From Bacillus sp. X1(2014) (GTDB lineage Bacteria > Bacillota > Bacilli > Bacillales_B > DSM-18226), in NCBI RefSeq assembly GCF_007678255.1, contig NZ_VEED01000003.1:62001-126000 (forward strand): a stretch of DNA of 64,000 nucleotides, read 5' to 3'. Below are positions 17,033-25,747 of this stretch, piece by piece. Below the pieces are notes generated by a model. It had not been told where the DNA came from. It made no database searches and was given only the letters and a program-made list of their open reading frames with translations. The translations under genes and the position numbers were made by a program. Numbering within the stretch: position 1 is the first letter of the stretch; each line of letters begins with the position of its first letter.

Positions 17033-17668
17033 ATGGTACGTGTATTGTATATAACGGCACATCCTCACAATGAAACACAGTCCTATAGTATGGCTGTAGG
17101 TAAGGCTTTTATTGATAGCTATAAACAAGTTAATTCCGGTGATGAGGTTATTCATCTAGATCTATATAAAGAAAATATACCTCATATTGATGCAGATGTT
17201 TTTAGCGGATGGGGGAAACTCCGTTCCGGTCAAGGTTTTGGTGAACTAACAGGAGAGGAAAAGCAAAAAGTCAGCCGTCTTAACGAGTTAAGTGAGCAGT
17301 TTGTGAGTGCCGATAAATATGTATTTGTCACGCCTCTATGGAATTTCTCATTTCCACCTATTATGAAGGCTTATCTTGATTCAGTAGCAGTAGCAGGAAA
17401 GACTTTTAAATATACCGAAAAGGGTCCTATAGGTTTGTTGACGGATAAAAAAGCCCTGCATATACAAGCCCGAGGTGGGTTTTACTCAGAGGGTCCTGCA
17501 GCTGAGATGGAAATGGGACACCGGTATATTAGTGTGATGATGAGTTTCTTTGGTGTTCCTTCCCTTGAGGGGCTGTTTGTAGAAGGTCATAATGCCATGC
17601 CTGACAAAGCACAAGAAATTAAAGAAAATGCAATTGCAAGAGCAAAAGATTTGGCACACACCTTTTAA
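17033..17668 (+). CDS. azoR: FMN-dependent NADH azoreductase
   Basis: 211 residues with the flavodoxin-like fold. N-terminal [16 protein letters not shown] binds the FMN phosphate, [33 protein letters not shown] is the family core, and [10 protein letters not shown] follows. These enzymes reduce quinones and azo dyes with NADH and protect against thiol-reactive quinones. In B. subtilis azoreductases belong to the MhqR/YodB regulons, but no MhqR-like palindrome was seen upstream here. Single gene with AAAGGTGG site and terminator. Confidence 0.92.
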   Translation: MVRVLYITAHPHNETQSYSMAVGKAFIDSYKQVNSGDEVIHLDLYKENIPHIDADVFSGWGKLRSGQGFGELTGEEKQKVSRLNELSEQFVSADKYVFVTPLWNFSFPPIMKAYLDSVAVAGKTFKYTEKGPIGLLTDKKALHIQARGGFYSEGPAAEMEMGHRYISVMMSFFGVPSLEGLFVEGHNAMPDKAQEIKENAIARAKDLAHTF

Positions 17669-17688
17669 AAGTATCTCTAGTTTGTTGA

Positions 17689-17719
17689 AAAGAGGCAGAA
17701 GAAATCTGTCTCTTTTTTT
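17689..17719 (+). terminator. Terminator of the azoreductase gene
   Basis: Arms AAAGAGGCAGA (17689-17699) and TCTGTCTCTTT (17705-17715) with one G-T pair, then T residues. Confidence 0.8.
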
Positions 17720-17800
17720 ATGAACTTTTACCAAGTATTCCCTCGATATATCCTGTATACTAGTAGTAGATTTAGATTTATGAAGGAGGAATCGAACACG

Positions 17801-18586
17801 ATGGAGTTGAATTTAACAGGTAAAACAGCTTTGGTTGTTGCTTCGAGCCAGGGCCTAGGGTTTGCAATAGCTGAACGTTTAATAAAAGAGGGAGCAAATG
17901 TTATGATTTCTGGCCGTGAAGAGGAAAAGCTGAGACAGAAAGCAAGTCAGCTTGAATCTATTGGTTTGGGAAAAGTAGCCTACCAAAAAACTGACATAAT
18001 GAATGTAAAGGATATTGATCAGTTGGTAAAAGTAACTGTAGATACATTTCAAAGTATTGATTTGTTAGTGAACAATGCTGGAGGTCCTCCTGCAGGTTCA
18101 TTTGAGGAATTAACAGATGAAGAATGGCAGAATTCCTTTGAATTGAATTTATTATCATATGTTCGAATGATTCGTGCAGCATTGCCCTATTTAAAACAAC
18201 AAGGCGGGAAAATTCTTAACATCGCCTCTAGTTCAATTAAAGAACCGATTCCAGGATTAATTCTTTCAAACACTTTTCGAACTGGTATTGTTGGACTTTC
18301 AAAGACACTAGCATCGGAGTTAGCTCCCTATAATATTTTAATTAATACGATTGCGCCTGGTCGAATTGCAACGGACCGCGTTAATCATTTAGATCAAGTA
18401 AACGCAGATAAATTAGGAGTTGACAGGGAAACAGTTGCATTAAAGGCTAAAGAAGGAATTCCTTTAAAAAGATACGGAACTCCTGAGGAATTTGCAAATG
18501 TTGCAGCGTTCCTGTTATCTGATGCTAATTCCTATATGACAGGCAGTTCATTTTTAGTAGATGGAGGGATGATCAAAGCAATCTAA
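17801..18586 (+). CDS. Short-chain dehydrogenase/reductase-like protein lacking the YxxxK pair
   Basis: 261 residues with an SDR Rossmann fold: VVASSQGLGFAIAERL (cofactor loop, Ala-Ser-Ser in place of Thr-Gly-Gly), NNAGGPPAG, and NIASSS at 140-145 giving the catalytic serine. Where classical SDRs have YxxxK, this protein has S156 and R160 (LSNTFRTGIVGLSK). An oxidoreductase of the usual mechanism is therefore doubtful. Similar sequences are labelled 3-oxoacyl-ACP reductase in bacilli, which should be treated with care. Start 17801 is behind AAGGAGG at 11 bases. Confidence 0.8.
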   Translation: MELNLTGKTALVVASSQGLGFAIAERLIKEGANVMISGREEEKLRQKASQLESIGLGKVAYQKTDIMNVKDIDQLVKVTVDTFQSIDLLVNNAGGPPAGSFEELTDEEWQNSFELNLLSYVRMIRAALPYLKQQGGKILNIASSSIKEPIPGLILSNTFRTGIVGLSKTLASELAPYNILINTIAPGRIATDRVNHLDQVNADKLGVDRETVALKAKEGIPLKRYGTPEEFANVAAFLLSDANSYMTGSSFLVDGGMIKAI

Positions 18587-18674
18587 AACAAAGTTTTTTC
18601 CTATATTAACCTTTCTTTACGTTTATTACCGATGTATTTTGGCTATGGTAAAAATATTAAGGGAGTGTTATTAC

Positions 18675-19148
18675 ATGCTGAAAAATATTCGATTAATGAC
18701 TGTTTTGCTCTTGGTTCTATGTGGGTCCATTCTATTAAGTGGCTGTGGTTTACTTTTTTCCAATGAATTAATTGTCAATCGTTATGCAGATGCTTTGTTG
18801 ACAAAAAACAATGAATTACAGTTCCGATTTCGAATTAACAATGAAATCTTATCTGGGCAGCAATTATATAAGGTAAAAGTGACTATTCATGATGATAAAC
18901 TAGCAGCCGCAATTGGGAAAAGAGAAATAGTTTACGGCGAAGATCAAGTGTTAAACGGTGAATATTTAGAAGTAAAAGGAAAAAGCGGAAAATATATTTT
19001 TATGGACCCGCTTCCTCTGAAAGAAGATTTACATATTCATGAACTTAAAAACATGATAGAAAAGGATAATGCGGTTTCGATTGAAGTATTTAATAATCAA
19101 GAAGTATTCGGCCGTGCCTATCTAACAAACTTTTCATCAGAGTTGTAA
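18675..19148 (+). CDS. Putative lipoprotein of unknown function
   Basis: 157 residues. The basic N-terminus, hydrophobic stretch and lipobox LLSGC (cysteine near residue 24) predict lipid anchoring outside the membrane. The rest is a charged beta-rich domain with no recognised motif. ATG 18675 follows AGGGAGT; the frame extension to 18639 has no site. Single gene before a terminator. Confidence 0.7.
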   Translation: MLKNIRLMTVLLLVLCGSILLSGCGLLFSNELIVNRYADALLTKNNELQFRFRINNEILSGQQLYKVKVTIHDDKLAAAIGKREIVYGEDQVLNGEYLEVKGKSGKYIFMDPLPLKEDLHIHELKNMIEKDNAVSIEVFNNQEVFGRAYLTNFSSEL

Positions 19149-19218
19149 ATTATGATTATGTTGGGATGAAAAAGGACAAAATAAAAATGTGCATAATATT
19201 GGAGATGGAGCACAAAGG

Positions 19219-19250
19219 CTGGAGCGATTGGGACGCTCCGGTTTTTTTTT
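19219..19250 (+). terminator. Terminator downstream of the lipoprotein gene
   Basis: Arms CTGGAGCG (19219-19226) and CGCTCCGG (19234-19241), then ten T residues. Confidence 0.85.
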
Positions 19251-19310
19251 GCCAAATTTTTTTTGTATAATGCTAAAATTAAAAAGATAATAAACATGAG
19301 AGGGATGATG

Positions 19311-20189
19311 ATGTTGCTTACACCAGAAAATACGGTGATTGGGTTTATTGGTACTGGGGTTATGGGAAAAAGTATGGCAGGGCATTTATTAAAGGCGGGA
19401 TACTCCTTAGTTGTGTATTCAAGGACAAAGGAAAAAGCTCAAGAACTATTAGATCAAGGTGCAGAGTGGGCTGCAACACCCAAAGTGGTGGCTGAAAATG
19501 CATCGGTAACATTTACAATGGTCGGGTATCCAAACGATGTGGAGGAAATATACCTTGGTGGAGATGGTTTAATCAATAATGGAAATCCAGGTAGTTACTT
19601 TATCGATATGACAACCTCCTCCCCTTCACTTGCGCTTAGAATTTATGAGGAAGCAAAGAAAAAAGGGATTCAGGCTATAGATGCACCAGTATCTGGTGGA
19701 GATGTAGGAGCAAAAGAGGCTAAGCTCTCAATTATGGTTGGGGGTGAAAAGGAGGCTTTTGATGAGGTGCGGCCTATTTTAGAATTAATGGGAACGAACG
19801 TAGTCTATCAAGGTAAACCAGGTGCGGGACAGCATACAAAAATGTGCAATCAAATTGCCATTGCTTCAAATATGATCGGTGTCTGTGAAGCGATTATTTA
19901 TGCTGAAAAAGCTGGCCTGGACCCTGAAAATGTTCTTAAAAGTATAACCACGGGGGCTGCTGGCAGCTGGTCGTTGAGTAATCTTGCTCCAAGAATGTTA
20001 GCAGGAAATTTTGAACCTGGTTTTTACATAAAGCATTTTATAAAGGATATGAAAATTGCGATAGATGAAGCAGAACGAATGGAGATGGAAGTACCAGGTC
20101 TTTCCTTAGCAAAGTCTTTATATGATCAATTAGCAGAAAGAGGAGAAGAAAATAGCGGCACCCAAGCGCTATATAAATATTGGAAGTGA
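19311..20189 (+). CDS. ykwC: NAD(P)-dependent beta-hydroxyacid dehydrogenase, YkwC type
   Basis: 292 residues. N-terminal IGFIGTGVMGKSMAGHLL is the dinucleotide motif of the 3-hydroxyisobutyrate dehydrogenase family, DAPVSGGDVGAKEAKLSIMVGG is the substrate-binding region, and the catalytic lysine lies in GQHTKMCNQI. It oxidises or reduces a small beta-hydroxy acid; the true substrate is unknown. Several ATGs cluster at the start (19296, 19308, 19311); 19311 fits the GAGAGGG site best. It lies upstream of patA, as in B. subtilis. Confidence 0.85.
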   Translation: MLLTPENTVIGFIGTGVMGKSMAGHLLKAGYSLVVYSRTKEKAQELLDQGAEWAATPKVVAENASVTFTMVGYPNDVEEIYLGGDGLINNGNPGSYFIDMTTSSPSLALRIYEEAKKKGIQAIDAPVSGGDVGAKEAKLSIMVGGEKEAFDEVRPILELMGTNVVYQGKPGAGQHTKMCNQIAIASNMIGVCEAIIYAEKAGLDPENVLKSITTGAAGSWSLSNLAPRMLAGNFEPGFYIKHFIKDMKIAIDEAERMEMEVPGLSLAKSLYDQLAERGEENSGTQALYKYWK

Positions 20190-20262
20190 TAATTGGATTG
20201 AATAAATTCCTCCTATCTATTTGAAACTATGAGAGAAATCTTGATATAGGAGGAATTGTATC

Positions 20263-20442
20263 ATGGCTAAAAGGACGAAAAAGAACGACGCTAAACAAAA
20301 AAATAAAAAGGGATTTGATTCTGCAGTTGCCAACGAAGAATTCGCCACTGAAATAGGTTCAGCAGCGGCAAATCAAGCACATAAAGAAAAAGCAAAAAAA
20401 GAAAAAGCACCTAAAAATAATGGGAAATACAAAGGGCAGTAA
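20263..20442 (+). CDS. Minimal gamma-type small acid-soluble spore protein
   Basis: 59 residues, Lys- and Ala-rich without cysteine or tryptophan. It contains EEFATEIG, which fits the cleavage pattern of the germination protease GPR, and ends NNGKYKGQ, like the NSGKYQG end of SspE proteins (recalled). Classical gamma SASPs carry two or more repeats of the EFxxE unit; this has one. ATG 20263 follows AGGAGG. Predicted to be a spore-core amino acid store, expressed in the forespore. No clear sigma-G promoter was seen. Confidence 0.6.
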   Translation: MAKRTKKNDAKQKNKKGFDSAVANEEFATEIGSAAANQAHKEKAKKEKAPKNNGKYKGQ

Positions 20443-20452
20443 TACTAACATC

Positions 20453-20489
20453 TTAAGACCCCCACATTCAATGTGAGGGTCTTAAATTT
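20453..20489. terminator. Bidirectional terminator, SASP gene / patA
   Basis: Arms TTAAGACCC(C)CACAT (20453-20467) and ATGTGAGGGTCTTAA (20471-20485). Confidence 0.85.
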
Positions 20490-20492
20490 TCC

Positions 20493-21650
20493 CTATTTCA
20501 AGTCTTTCAAGAATGGTTCTAGCCGGTTTAGGCCGAGTTCTAATAATTCCATGGAACATGCAAACGATAAACGGAAATAGCCCTCTCCATATTCTGAAAA
20601 AGCGCTACCTGGAACAACAGCCACTTTTGTTTCTTGAACAAGCTTAAGGCAGAAATCAAAGCTGTTTAATCCAATGGTTTTATGGATTTTTATAAAGAAA
20701 TAAAAAGCACCATCTGGCTTAATTACATCTAGTCCCATAGCAGATAAACGCTTGTAGACATATTCTCTTCTTTTTAAATATTCTTCTTTCATAACAAGCG
20801 CATCATCAATACCTGTTGTTAATGCCGCATAGGCTGCCTTCTGTGCAATGGAAGTGGCACAAGAAATATTATATTGATGAACCTTTAAAATATGTTTTGC
20901 AATGCTATCAGGGGCAAATAAAAAGCCGATTCTCCAGCCTGTCATTGAATGGGATTTTGATAAACCATTAATGAGGATGGTTTGTTCCTTTAGAAAGGCG
21001 GCAATTGACTTATGTGGCTGATCATAGGTAAGCTCGCTGTATATTTCGTCTGCCAGGATAAAAATATTTTTATTCTTAAGATAATCTGCTATTTCTTTTA
21101 ATTCTGATTCTGAGAGACTCACTCCCGTTGGGTTAGAAGGGTATGGAAGTACAATACAGCGGGTTTTCTCAGTAATAAAGGGTTTAATCATTTCTAGAGT
21201 AAACCGAAACTGATTTTGTCGAATATCGACATGGACTGCGGCAGCTCCCATCATATTAATAATTGGTTCATAGCCAGGGTAAATCGGCCCCGGTAGAAGA
21301 ACTTCAGAACCTTCTGTTAAAATAGTCCGAAATGCAATATCTATTGCCTCGCTTGCCCCTGCAGTAACGATAACCTCTGATTCAGGTTTATAATCCAAGC
21401 CATATTTAGTTTTAACGAAATTACAAGCAGCTTCCCTTAATTCTAATGTTCCTGCATTATGGGTATATGAAGTGAAGTTTTGCTTAATCGCATCAATACC
21501 GGCTGCTTTCACATGTTCTGGTGTAGGAAAATCAGGCTGCCCAATCGTAAAGGAAATTAAGTCATCGACATCGGCTACCATATTGAAAAACTTTCTAATT
21601 CCGGAGATTTCGATATTTTTTACACGTTCATTGATTAAATGCTCCAACAT
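20493..21650 (-). CDS. patA: PLP-dependent aminotransferase PatA (N-acetyl-LL-diaminopimelate aminotransferase)
   Basis: 385 residues, class I/II aminotransferase. The PLP lysine is K232 in NGLSKSHSMTGWR, D201 in LADEIYSELTY contacts the pyridine nitrogen, and PYPSNPTGV is the usual substrate loop. In B. subtilis PatA acts between DapH and the YkuR deacetylase in the acetylase route to meso-diaminopimelate, and both partners are present in this window. ATG 21650 has an AAGGATGG site. Start and length agree with the family. Confidence 0.9.
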   Translation of the reverse strand: MLEHLINERVKNIEISGIRKFFNMVADVDDLISFTIGQPDFPTPEHVKAAGIDAIKQNFTSYTHNAGTLELREAACNFVKTKYGLDYKPESEVIVTAGASEAIDIAFRTILTEGSEVLLPGPIYPGYEPIINMMGAAAVHVDIRQNQFRFTLEMIKPFITEKTRCIVLPYPSNPTGVSLSESELKEIADYLKNKNIFILADEIYSELTYDQPHKSIAAFLKEQTILINGLSKSHSMTGWRIGFLFAPDSIAKHILKVHQYNISCATSIAQKAAYAALTTGIDDALVMKEEYLKRREYVYKRLSAMGLDVIKPDGAFYFFIKIHKTIGLNSFDFCLKLVQETKVAVVPGSAFSEYGEGYFRLSFACSMELLELGLNRLEPFLKDLK

Positions 21651-21742
21651 TGTCCATCCTTCCGAGTGAGGCTTAATTTCAGTTATTATGTATAAAATGA
21701 TTATAGACTATTTTCGGGTGAAGATTCTACCAAACAGGAATG

Positions 21743-21774
21743 AAAAAAACGATCTGAGCTCTCAGACCGTTTTT
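21743..21774 (-). terminator. Terminator of the 66-residue gene
   Basis: On the minus strand an imperfect hairpin with a GAGAGCTCAGA centre is followed by seven T residues. Confidence 0.75.
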
Positions 21775-21807
21775 GGGGGAGGGGAGTTTATAACAAATTA
21801 AAGTGTT

Positions 21808-22008
21808 TTAGTATCCATAGTCCCAGTCAATTTCGTCTTCGTGCCAAAATACAGGGGACACAAAACCGAAATTAACTAATTTATTTTCGAGTTTGCAATT
21901 ACATTGTTCGCACCCACATTGATCTTTAATCTCTTCATAAATAGAGTGATCAACATCTTCAATAAATGTAACCTTTTGTTCCTGAAAAAGAATCGCAGTA
22001 CCTTTCAT
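21808..22008 (-). CDS. Small cysteine-cluster protein of unknown function
   Basis: 66 residues, acidic, with a compact CGCEQCNC cluster near residues 31-38 and an aromatic, acidic tail (VFWHEDEIDWDYGY). Four cysteines in this spacing could bind a metal. ATG 22008 follows AGAGGTG, and a terminator follows, so the gene is credible. Family not recognised. Confidence 0.6.
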   Translation of the reverse strand: MKGTAILFQEQKVTFIEDVDHSIYEEIKDQCGCEQCNCKLENKLVNFGFVSPVFWHEDEIDWDYGY

Positions 22009-22141
22009 TGGTTAAGCACCTCTTTGAATAGATTTATCTTATAACTGTATTGTAAATCTGCTGTGAATACGCGTCTATAATTTAGTGATATTGTTCACAA
22101 AATCATCACGAAGCTGTTTGCGAAAAAGGACAGATTCACAA

Positions 22142-22168
22142 AATAAAAAAGCCAGGGGACCTGGCTTC
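22142..22168 (-). terminator. Terminator of ykyB
   Basis: Arms AGCCAGG (22150-22156) and CCTGGCT (22160-22166); minus-strand transcript ends in TTTTTTATTT. Confidence 0.8.
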
Positions 22169-22643
22169 AAGAGTATCGTTCGCCTAATTTTTTGAAGATA
22201 GGCTTTTGATAGGTTTTGTTCTTTTTATTTTTCGGTGGCATTTGCTCGTTTTCGGAGATACCTGTATAAAGTTGAAGTAATGCTTTTGCTGAATTAAGGG
22301 AAAGTGTTGCTTTTGGATTTCTTACTCGTTCGTCTAATTTCCCAAAATGGGGTAGATTAAGAAAGTCAGTTTTCGTTGGAGGCATATGGAATGTGTACCT
22401 TCCACATTCAACTAGCACGTCGGATTGCTGTTGACTATTTCGCGGATTTTCAGAAAAATGGAGACCCACTTTTTTCGCTTTACCTTCGTCAATTAATTTC
22501 TTTAGTGTTTCCTGTTTTAATTTGTACAATAATTTGGGATTGGGTGCTGTTTTGGCATGGCGATTCACAATAAAGATAGCTTGTGCGAGGTTATCAATGG
22601 TTAGATTTAGATTGATTAGGGGGCCTTTCTGATCACGATTCAA
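22167..22643 (-). CDS. ykyB: YkyB family protein
   Basis: 158 residues. INLNLTIDNLAQAIFIVNRHAKTAPNPKLLYKLKQETLKKLIDEGKAKKVGLHFSENP is characteristic of YkyB, a conserved Bacillus protein of unknown function (154 residues in B. subtilis). Soluble, basic, with a Lys-rich C-terminus. ATG 22643 has an AAAGGAG site. The patA-ykyB-ykuE neighbourhood is conserved. Confidence 0.88.
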   Translation of the reverse strand: MNRDQKGPLINLNLTIDNLAQAIFIVNRHAKTAPNPKLLYKLKQETLKKLIDEGKAKKVGLHFSENPRNSQQQSDVLVECGRYTFHMPPTKTDFLNLPHFGKLDERVRNPKATLSLNSAKALLQLYTGISENEQMPPKNKKNKTYQKPIFKKLGERYS

Positions 22644-22784
22644 AATATGTTCTCCTTTCAGTTATATAAAACATTTATATTATACCTTTTTTATTAAGAA
22701 AAGGGAATATAACGTTAATTTTATTGTAAAATATAAACAATCGAATGTACAAACATTATTGTAAAATATAAGAAATTTTTCTAA

Positions 22785-22828
22785 TTGCAAAAAACTCCTA
22801 ATCTTAAATTGAGAAGGAGTTTTTCTTT
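22785..22828. terminator. Terminator of ykuE
   Basis: Arms AAAAAACTCCT (22789-22799) and AGGAGTTTTT (22815-22824), with T-rich tails in both directions. Confidence 0.75.
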
Positions 22829-22830
22829 GC

Positions 22831-23703
22831 TTACTTTTCGGGTCTAAGCGTAAAGATTGTTAACTCAGGTTTTGACAAAAAACGAAAGGGGAGACGAGTG
22901 GTTCCAATCCCTCTATTTACATAAAGTGATAGGTGAGAATCATCACCAACTGAATAAAGACCCTCTGGGTATAATTGGCCAAAAGGAGGAGTCACAAGTG
23001 CTCCTAAAAATGGGATTTTAATCTGTCCCCCATGACTATGGCCACTGAGCTGCCAATAGATCGGATATTGTGCTGCTGTTTCTGCAAGATCAGGGGCATG
23101 CGATAATAATATATTAAAAGTATTGTTAGGTACATTTTTTAAAGCTAATGGCAGATTGGGATTCCCTAACATCGCATCATCAATTCCCAGCAAATAGATG
23201 ATGCTCCCATCACTCATTTTAATGGGAGCTGACTCATTTAAAAGTACGCTGAAATCAGAGTTCACCATTATATTTCTGTATATATCAGAACCATATCCGC
23301 CATGATCATGATTTCCAAAAATGCAGTACTTACCAAGTGGAGCATGTAAACTCTTTAAAATCGGCATCAACTTATTAATTTCGGTATATTGATTGGGCTC
23401 GTCCATTAAATCTCCCGTAAACAAAATAATATCCGGTTGAAGACTATTAATTTTCTTTACTAATTTAGTAAATTGGTGAAGATTATATTGAAAACCTAAA
23501 TGAGTATCACTAAATTGAACTAGTTTTATTCCATCAAAGCTCTTTGGGATTAGTGGATGAATTATTTGAAGTTCTTGTATATCAAGTAATGAAGGCTCAA
23601 TTCGATTGGCATATAGAAATCCACCCGAACTTAATCCAAGAAGGGTAAGGACTGAGCCAAATGATCGTCTTAAAAACGTTCTCCTCGTCTGTTTTTTAGC
23701 CAT
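22831..23703 (-). CDS. ykuE: Tat-secreted metallophosphoesterase YkuE
   Basis: 290 residues. The twin-arginine signal TRRTFLR (R7, R8) is followed by a hydrophobic stretch to about residue 32. Metallophosphoesterase motifs appear in order: FSDTHLG, TGDLMD, GNHDHGG and SGHSHGGQ. B. subtilis YkuE is an exported, wall-associated enzyme moved by the TatAyCy translocase. Metal-dependent phosphodiesterase activity is expected; the substrate is not known. ATG 23703 at the end of a long upstream gap. Confidence 0.92.
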   Translation of the reverse strand: MAKKQTRRTFLRRSFGSVLTLLGLSSGGFLYANRIEPSLLDIQELQIIHPLIPKSFDGIKLVQFSDTHLGFQYNLHQFTKLVKKINSLQPDIILFTGDLMDEPNQYTEINKLMPILKSLHAPLGKYCIFGNHDHGGYGSDIYRNIMVNSDFSVLLNESAPIKMSDGSIIYLLGIDDAMLGNPNLPLALKNVPNNTFNILLSHAPDLAETAAQYPIYWQLSGHSHGGQIKIPFLGALVTPPFGQLYPEGLYSVGDDSHLSLYVNRGIGTTRLPFRFLSKPELTIFTLRPEK

Positions 23704-24068
23704 TTTTTCTACCAGCCTATCTTTTATTTACCTAAAAAAGTAGAGTCTTTCTGTATTTTCATTAAAAACGATAAATAATGCAAGTGGAAAGGTACTTTGT
23801 ATGTGTTTATTCAAAAAAAATAAAATATTCATAAAAGCAGCCAAAGTTGGCTCATGCTACTGGGCCTGTTGATTTCCGCTCTAATCAACAGGGGCTAGAA
23901 CAACCTAAAGAATTGTAACACTTTAGGAGCATATCAAAAGGACGCCTTATTACTAAAGATAAGCGCCCGATACGGAATATTGAAAAATGCGAAAGAGCAA
24001 AAATGGCTCTTAGTTATTAAAAGAAAAGTAATAGATAGATAAAAACGGTAAACCTTACAATAAATTCC
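23704..24068. repeat. Gene-free region with repeat relics
   Basis: No credible gene. Several short inverted repeats occur: AGCCAAAGTTGGCT around 23839-23852; CTGTTGAT/ATCAACAG at about 23875-23892, which resembles the inner arms of the element at 6887-6983; CCTAAAG/CTTTAGG around 23905-23928; and GAGC/GCTC near 23996. It looks like decayed copies of extragenic repeats. Confidence 0.45.
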
Positions 24069-24533
24069 TTAAATAAATCTTTCCTTCCTGTTTATTAACT
24101 GCATAAGGAAACGGATAAACATCATTAGGAGAAAGGTGCTTATAAATGTGTATAGCCATGTCCATGTATGATATTTAATTAATTCGGTATATCTTTCAAA
24201 CAATAACTCAATGATCGTTAAAACAGTGGTGTACAAAATACATTGTAGAACAATGTTGAGATATCTTGAACGATAAGTCGTTTGATAAAAGTAAATACAA
24301 ACAACTGGAAATAGAAGATATTCATAAAGAAGGCTGGAACTAAAATAGTTACTTAAAAATCTCACTGGATATTCGAGCATTTTCTCTTCTACAACAAGAA
24401 CACCAAAAAACGTTGAAAAATAAGAGGACAATGAAAAAATTAAAATCCAATTTTTGATTGGTGCTTTTCTTAAACTAGAAAACAATAGGGTGATCCCGAT
24501 TATAAGCAGTGACCACAACATTATTCTTTCCAT
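24069..24533 (-). CDS. CBO0543 family membrane protein
   Basis: 154 residues with four or five hydrophobic helices and a KYHTWTWLYTF motif typical of this family of small membrane proteins in bacilli and clostridia. Function unknown. The start is uncertain: ATG 24533 has a distant GGGGG, and an in-frame ATG four codons in has GGAAAG close by. Flanked by gene-free stretches. Confidence 0.7.
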   Translation of the reverse strand: MERIMLWSLLIIGITLLFSSLRKAPIKNWILIFSLSSYFSTFFGVLVVEEKMLEYPVRFLSNYFSSSLLYEYLLFPVVCIYFYQTTYRSRYLNIVLQCILYTTVLTIIELLFERYTELIKYHTWTWLYTFISTFLLMMFIRFLMQLINRKERFI

Positions 24534-24700
24534 AGATAAAATAGCCCCCTATCTTTACTTTGCTTATCAATGAGTATAACCAAAAAAAAGACCAAAGATT
24601 TTATCAATTGCATAAAACCCATTAAAAAAGACGCTTCCCGAATCTTGTGGCTTAAACAATGATTTAAATATGTCTTCTTAAAATTTAAGAAAATTGAATA

Positions 24701-24733
24701 GAAAAAAGGCTATCGAAAGTTTTTCGACAGCCT
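24701..24733 (-). terminator. Terminator of the C39 lipoprotein gene
   Basis: Imperfect hairpin with arms near AGGCTATCGAAA and TTTTCGACAGCCT; the minus-strand RNA ends in six T residues. A second palindrome, GCAGCCAAGTTTGGCTGC, lies at 24736-24753. Confidence 0.7.
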
Positions 24734-24758
24734 GAGCAGCCAAGTTTGGCTGCTTTTC

Positions 24759-25613
24759 CTAATGATAACTAACGGCTCGGCTTTTTAATGCTTTCCAAGA
24801 TGATATAAATTGTTGTTTTCCAACCCGTACTTTTTTTCTGCCCGAAAGAGGGTCATTCAAGTAGACATAATGGTTATCATATCCTACTAAGACGACGGCG
24901 TGTAGATCGAGGGGAGTTTTAATATATTGCTTCCCGTGGTACCAACCCTCCCAACGATCAGGCAGGCGATAATCCCCGGTTGTCCATACTACGACAGGGT
25001 ATCCTGCTGATACATGCTCTAATACTTGATCGAACGGCTTGTTTGTTAAATTTACCGCTCTTCCAGGAAGCTTTTGGTTGATTAAGGCAATCATTGGTTG
25101 ATCAAATACTGCATAGCCTGCCCTTCGGCCAGTCATATCTCCAACAAAGCCATCAGCAGGGTTTCCCCAACGTAAAATATCACCCTTTGGTGATTTGATT
25201 AACGGGTCAGAATCTTTCCTAACAGATCGGTAAAGGTCGATTTTGCTTGTTTTTACTCCTGCATAATTTAATACCATGGCAAGGCTTGTGACCTCACAAC
25301 CGTATCGTAATTCAGGATTTTGCTTAATTAGCACTACATTCAGCATTGCGGAGTCTTTTTTCTTTTGGGTGGTAGTAACCGACTTGCTTTTATTAACTGA
25401 ATTCTTAACATTTATCACTTGCTCTTTTACATCGTTCATTTTGTATGGAGTGCTATTTAACTTAGTTGCTGAAGAGTTGGGTGTTTTATCTTCTACTGTT
25501 ACCGAAGAGAGAAGCTGTTTCTTTTCAATTTTGTCATTGGTATCAGCATCAAAGTGACTACATCCAAGCATAGGAAGGATCATCGTTAATAAACAAAGTC
25601 TTTTCAAAAACAT
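24759..25613 (-). CDS. C39-like cysteine peptidase domain lipoprotein
   Basis: About 284 residues. Lipobox MLGC (C18) is followed by a Ser/Thr/Lys-rich linker of roughly 75 residues. The Peptidase_C39_2 domain follows, with catalytic C106 in YGCEVTSLAMVLNYAG, H238 in LDLHAVVLVGYD and a downstream aspartate in LNDPLSG. Related to B. subtilis YvpB. Predicted to be anchored outside the cell. The start is unclear: AAGGAGG lies only 2 bases before ATG 25613, so TTG 25607 may be used. Confidence 0.78.
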   Translation of the reverse strand: MFLKRLCLLTMILPMLGCSHFDADTNDKIEKKQLLSSVTVEDKTPNSSATKLNSTPYKMNDVKEQVINVKNSVNKSKSVTTTQKKKDSAMLNVVLIKQNPELRYGCEVTSLAMVLNYAGVKTSKIDLYRSVRKDSDPLIKSPKGDILRWGNPADGFVGDMTGRRAGYAVFDQPMIALINQKLPGRAVNLTNKPFDQVLEHVSAGYPVVVWTTGDYRLPDRWEGWYHGKQYIKTPLDLHAVVLVGYDNHYVYLNDPLSGRKKVRVGKQQFISSWKALKSRAVSYH

Positions 25614-25747
25614 ATCCTCCTTATCAAACAACTTGGGTATAGGATATGATTGTTTCTAGGCGGCTATAATGGTATCCTTTTGGAAAAGAACGATAATTCT
25701 TACATAAGCGTATGGTATAATAAGAAAAAATTTTTGGAGGTACTTGG

